Positions 61,468-64,000 of a DNA stretch of 64,000 nt are shown here, piece after piece. This DNA is from Dyadobacter sp. CECT 9275 (GTDB taxonomy: Bacteria; Bacteroidota; Bacteroidia; Cytophagales; Spirosomataceae), in NCBI RefSeq assembly GCF_907164905.1, contig NZ_CAJRAF010000002.1:2666001-2730000 (forward strand). The letters run 5' to 3'. Below the pieces are notes generated by a model. That model saw nothing but the letters and a program-made list of their open reading frames with translations. It was not told where the DNA came from and did no database searches. Both the position numbers and the translations under genes were made by a program. The first letter of the stretch is position 1; the number at the start of each line of letters is the position of its first letter.

Positions 61468-64000
61468 TTATTCCTTTACAAAATTACTTCTGAAAATATC
61501 ATTGGCATTGGTCAAAATTTCAAGAACATAGTTTCCTACCCTTATATTTCTAACGGAAACATTCTTACCTAATCCGGTCTTAATCACCTGGCCACTAGAG
61601 TTAATAATTTTCCAACTCCTAATGTCTGTGGGTATTCCTACACCTATCTCCATTTGATCGTTTGACGGATTGGGATAAACCACCACTGGTTTAATATTTT
61701 CCACATTCACGGAAATTATTCTGGAGTAGTTACCAGACTTAGTACCCTCAATATCCACCTGCTTTAATCTGTAATAATTTATCCCTCCATAAGGTCTGTT
61801 GTCATAGAACTGATATTGAGTCAGAGAAGTGATATCCCCTTTGCCTTCAACCCTTCCAATTGTCTCAAAATTACGGGCGTTATAACTTCTTTCCACCTCA
61901 AAATGGCTATTATTTTTTTCCCAGGAGGTACTCCAGGTGAGCTTCACCTTATTATCTCCCGAAAGCTCGACATCAAACTTCACCAAATCTACTGGTAACG
62001 TGGTAGGAGGCGTTGTATTCAAAATTCGAATAGCCGGATCACCATATAAATTGGTTTGATGAATGTTGGTGGTTTCATAAGTATCAGGAGAGTCATTAAT
62101 CACTGTCGATGCGGTTGCGAGCAAAATTTGTCCGATTGTTGGCCTGGTTTGATCTGTTTTTAGGAATATCTGCCTGTACAATAAGTCAATATAAATTTTA
62201 GTAGGAGAGACATAACTCTTATAAGAGTTACCGAATATCACCACAGAGCCTTTCCCCGGCGTGATTAGCCAATCCGTTGATAACATCTGGACACTTCCAC
62301 TGGTAAATATATTCCCTACTCCGCAGCCATTGAAGTAAATAAATGAAAACTTGTTATTTACTGTAAAATCAGAGGTATTCACATTTCTGATATTATAAAT
62401 TGTCCCAGCCTGATTTCCATGCCCGTAATAAGCAATCATTCCTGCTCCTGCATTAACCTCGGCCGGTGTAGGCGCTGGAGTATTTACTGCATCCACATCA
62501 TCGGATGTCGCGATAGCATCATTACTCAAGGTTTTTATTTGCCGCGTACCATCTAATGAAAGGACATGACTACTTACGCCAGTGAAAACATCCTTAAAAT
62601 CTGGCAGCTCATATTTCCGTTTCGCCCCAATCAGATGCACTATATTTTTCCTCCAGCTAAGGGACGAGGCATCATCATTATTTGTCTGACGTTCATACTC
62701 AATTACCTTGGTCAGATAATTCGCAAGTTCCGTTTTATTAAAGGCATTTATCCTACCCACAGGAATAGCCGGAATATCTACGTTGGGACTATTACTCAAA
62801 CCGGTTACCAACAATATATCTGATCCCGGATCTCCAAAAGAAGGGACTTCCCCGGCAAGCTCCTTTGTAATATTAATCGGGATCGTCACTGAATAACCCA
62901 TAAGAACCAGATTATGCTTTGGGCGAACACCATTCTGAATCATATAGTCGACAAATCTACGGATTGCAATAGCACTCGGCTCTCCATAATTAAACTGATC
63001 ATAAATACTCCTTATATCCATAACCAGAGTATTGAACGACCCTCCTTCTACTTTGCTACGGTAATTCTCCGCGTACGCCTTAGCACCCAACCTTAAATCT
63101 CTTTCTCCTGCCCTATTGGGGTCTTCATCATTATTAGTTATTATCAAATAGTCAAAGGCCTCGGGATTAATAGCCCCTGTGCCAATAGTGGGAGAAGTGG
63201 CCGTCCTGGCATTCTGATAGATAGCACCCAGGCTTACAGCATTAATTTTTGTAATTGAACCTTTAACATAACTAGGCGCTACAACGAGTAAATTCAGTGT
63301 TTTGCCACTTACTCTCTGAACCTGAATTTTCAGGTTATTATTTGCAAATATACCATTGGTTATAAGTACGGGCTGGTATGGATTACTGATATCATAAACC
63401 TTTGTATCAGCTGCAACATTTAATATTTCAATAATACTCTCTGAATTGGCGGTAGTTTTAAAATTAAAAGTGCAATTATTCAGCCCAGTCATATCTATCA
63501 CTTGTGGATAAAGAACAGAATAATAAGATATCCCAAAATCATCCGCGGTACTGGTCGAAACGGATTTGACTTTAAGGTATCCGGTCCCACCAGAGGTAAG
63601 ATTGCTGCTTTCCGTGAGATCCGAGATAAGCTTTAAACCGCCATATCCCGTAAAAGACAAAGAACTACCCAACTGGTGGGACTCAACCGATCCTTCATCA
63701 GCTCCCATAAAAACCTGGATTTCATGATAGCCTGTATTGTGGCCATTTACAACGATCTCAAAGACCGGCTTGGTTGCAGCTGAGCTAACCCAATTTTTTA
63801 AATTTATGGTTGCAGGATACGACTGTGGTGATTTTCCAGTATTGGGCCCATAAATCAAAGGACTTGTCCAACTGTTAGCCGCAGTGTAATAACTGTGGTT
63901 AAGGGTTGCATCGTCCATAAAGGTTGTAAAAGAAAATTTTTGATTATTTCGTTTGTTAAGTTCAGAATAATCATCAAACTTTTTTATATAAGTTTCATAA
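61468..64000 (-). CDS. C25-family T9SS peptidase, 5' end outside window
   Basis: A paralogue of the neighbouring C25 peptidase. From ATG 63918 it has 816 residues, but the frame stays open to the window edge. The upstream codons include NNQKFSFTTF, aligning with NNQFGFETFG of the neighbour, so the true N-terminus is outside. Catalytic His is in IAYYGHGNQAGT and Cys in YFNGCGVGNIFTS (about 500 and 532 from that ATG). The C-terminus from VVYPNPSNDQMEIG is a type A sorting domain. Tandem duplication of an extracellular protease is likely. Confidence 0.85.
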   Translation of the reverse strand, partial: YETYIKKFDDYSELNKRNNQKFSFTTFMDDATLNHSYYTAANSWTSPLIYGPNTGKSPQSYPATINLKNWVSSAATKPVFEIVVNGHNTGYHEIQVFMGADEGSVESHQLGSSLSFTGYGGLKLISDLTESSNLTSGGTGYLKVKSVSTSTADDFGISYYSVLYPQVIDMTGLNNCTFNFKTTANSESIIEILNVAADTKVYDISNPYQPVLITNGIFANNNLKIQVQRVSGKTLNLLVVAPSYVKGSITKINAVSLGAIYQNARTATSPTIGTGAINPEAFDYLIITNNDEDPNRAGERDLRLGAKAYAENYRSKVEGGSFNTLVMDIRSIYDQFNYGEPSAIAIRRFVDYMIQNGVRPKHNLVLMGYSVTIPINITKELAGEVPSFGDPGSDILLVTGLSNSPNVDIPAIPVGRINAFNKTELANYLTKVIEYERQTNNDDASSLSWRKNIVHLIGAKRKYELPDFKDVFTGVSSHVLSLDGTRQIKTLSNDAIATSDDVDAVNTPAPTPAEVNAGAGMIAYYGHGNQAGTIYNIRNVNTSDFTVNNKFSFIYFNGCGVGNIFTSGSVQMLSTDWLITPGKGSVVIFGNSYKSYVSPTKIYIDLLYRQIFLKTDQTRPTIGQILLATASTVINDSPDTYETTNIHQTNLYGDPAIRILNTTPPTTLPVDLVKFDVELSGDNKVKLTWSTSWEKNNSHFEVERSYNARNFETIGRVEGKGDITSLTQYQFYDNRPYGGINYYRLKQVDIEGTKSGNYSRIISVNVENIKPVVVYPNPSNDQMEIGVGIPTDIRSWKIINSSGQVIKTGLGKNVSVRNIRVGNYVLEILTNANDIFRSNFVKE

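Noticed and set aside
58017..63918. C25 peptidases as the lasso leader peptidase
   Set aside because: They carry signal peptides and T9SS sorting domains, so they act outside the cell, whereas leader removal occurs in the cytoplasm.

Overview
The window comes from a Bacteroidota chromosome, most likely Cytophagales. A Dyadobacter/Spirosoma-like bacterium is my inference. The evidence is a SusC/SusD pair, gliding and type IX secretion (T9SS) parts (GldD, a PorZ-like protein, C25 peptidases with C-terminal sorting domains), and repeated promoters of the Bacteroidota TTTG / TAnnTTTG type. Gene order spoT-fur-purA and tig-clpP-clpX is also in keeping with the phylum. There is no CRISPR array, insertion sequence, integrase or rRNA. 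There is one tRNA, tRNA-Leu(UAG).

Layout. 1-3.4 kb: the tail of a RiPP-type locus, a YcaO cyclodehydratase whose frame stays open to the window edge, joined to an asparagine-synthetase-like enzyme without the N-terminal glutaminase cysteine. 3.5-9.5 kb: a DUF1275 membrane protein, a fragment of a short-chain dehydrogenase, and susD/susC. 10-14.5 kb: an orphan histidine kinase and a SNF2 helicase. 14.6-23.5 kb: housekeeping genes purA, fur, spoT, tRNA-Leu, tig, an XRE regulator, clpP and clpX, separated by clear hairpin terminators. 23.6-27.4 kb: SDR, PfkB-type kinase, Tat-exported beta-propeller protein and a membrane protein. 27.5-31.6 kb: a probable zinc regulon (ZnuD-like receptor, lipoprotein, Zur-like repressor, MerC-like protein). 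Two TTGCAAC-AGA-GTTGCAA-type palindromes lie exactly on matching promoters. 31.6-46.8 kb: serine hydrolase, IlvD/Edd dehydratase plus SDR, a degenerate ImmA/IrrE-like protein, gldD, glmS, a half-length starch-synthase-like protein, panC, a Gfo/Idh oxidoreductase, panD, a YbhN-like flippase-type protein, rfaE2, a zinc peptidase and an FG-GAP protein. 46.9-53.3 kb: gcvT, comB, a three-repeat secreted protein, porZ-like and a uridine-kinase-like gene. 53.4-64 kb: a lipoprotein, then an AT-rich lasso-peptide operon, facing two tandem T9SS C25 peptidases, the second cut by the window end.

The most interesting element is the operon at 54.2-58.0 kb. It starts with a 54-residue lasso precursor that I read directly from the DNA, with leader motif Y-x-x-P-x-L-x-x-x-G-x(5)-T and a core predicted to close a G1-D9 ring. 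A lasso-cyclase-like enzyme follows 15 nt later, and after another 15 nt a multi-pass HTTM-like membrane protein. No leader-binding (B1) or leader-peptidase (B2) gene is visible in the window, and the Thr that normally sits at leader position -2 is at -5. With the divergent YcaO/cyclase pair at the other end, the window carries two unusual RiPP loci.

Several starts were moved to the internal ATG, for example merC-like 31207, starch-synthase-like 39964, rfaE2 44274, gcvT 46942 and pfkB 24516. The reasons are TTG first codons or promoters that lie inside the longer frame.
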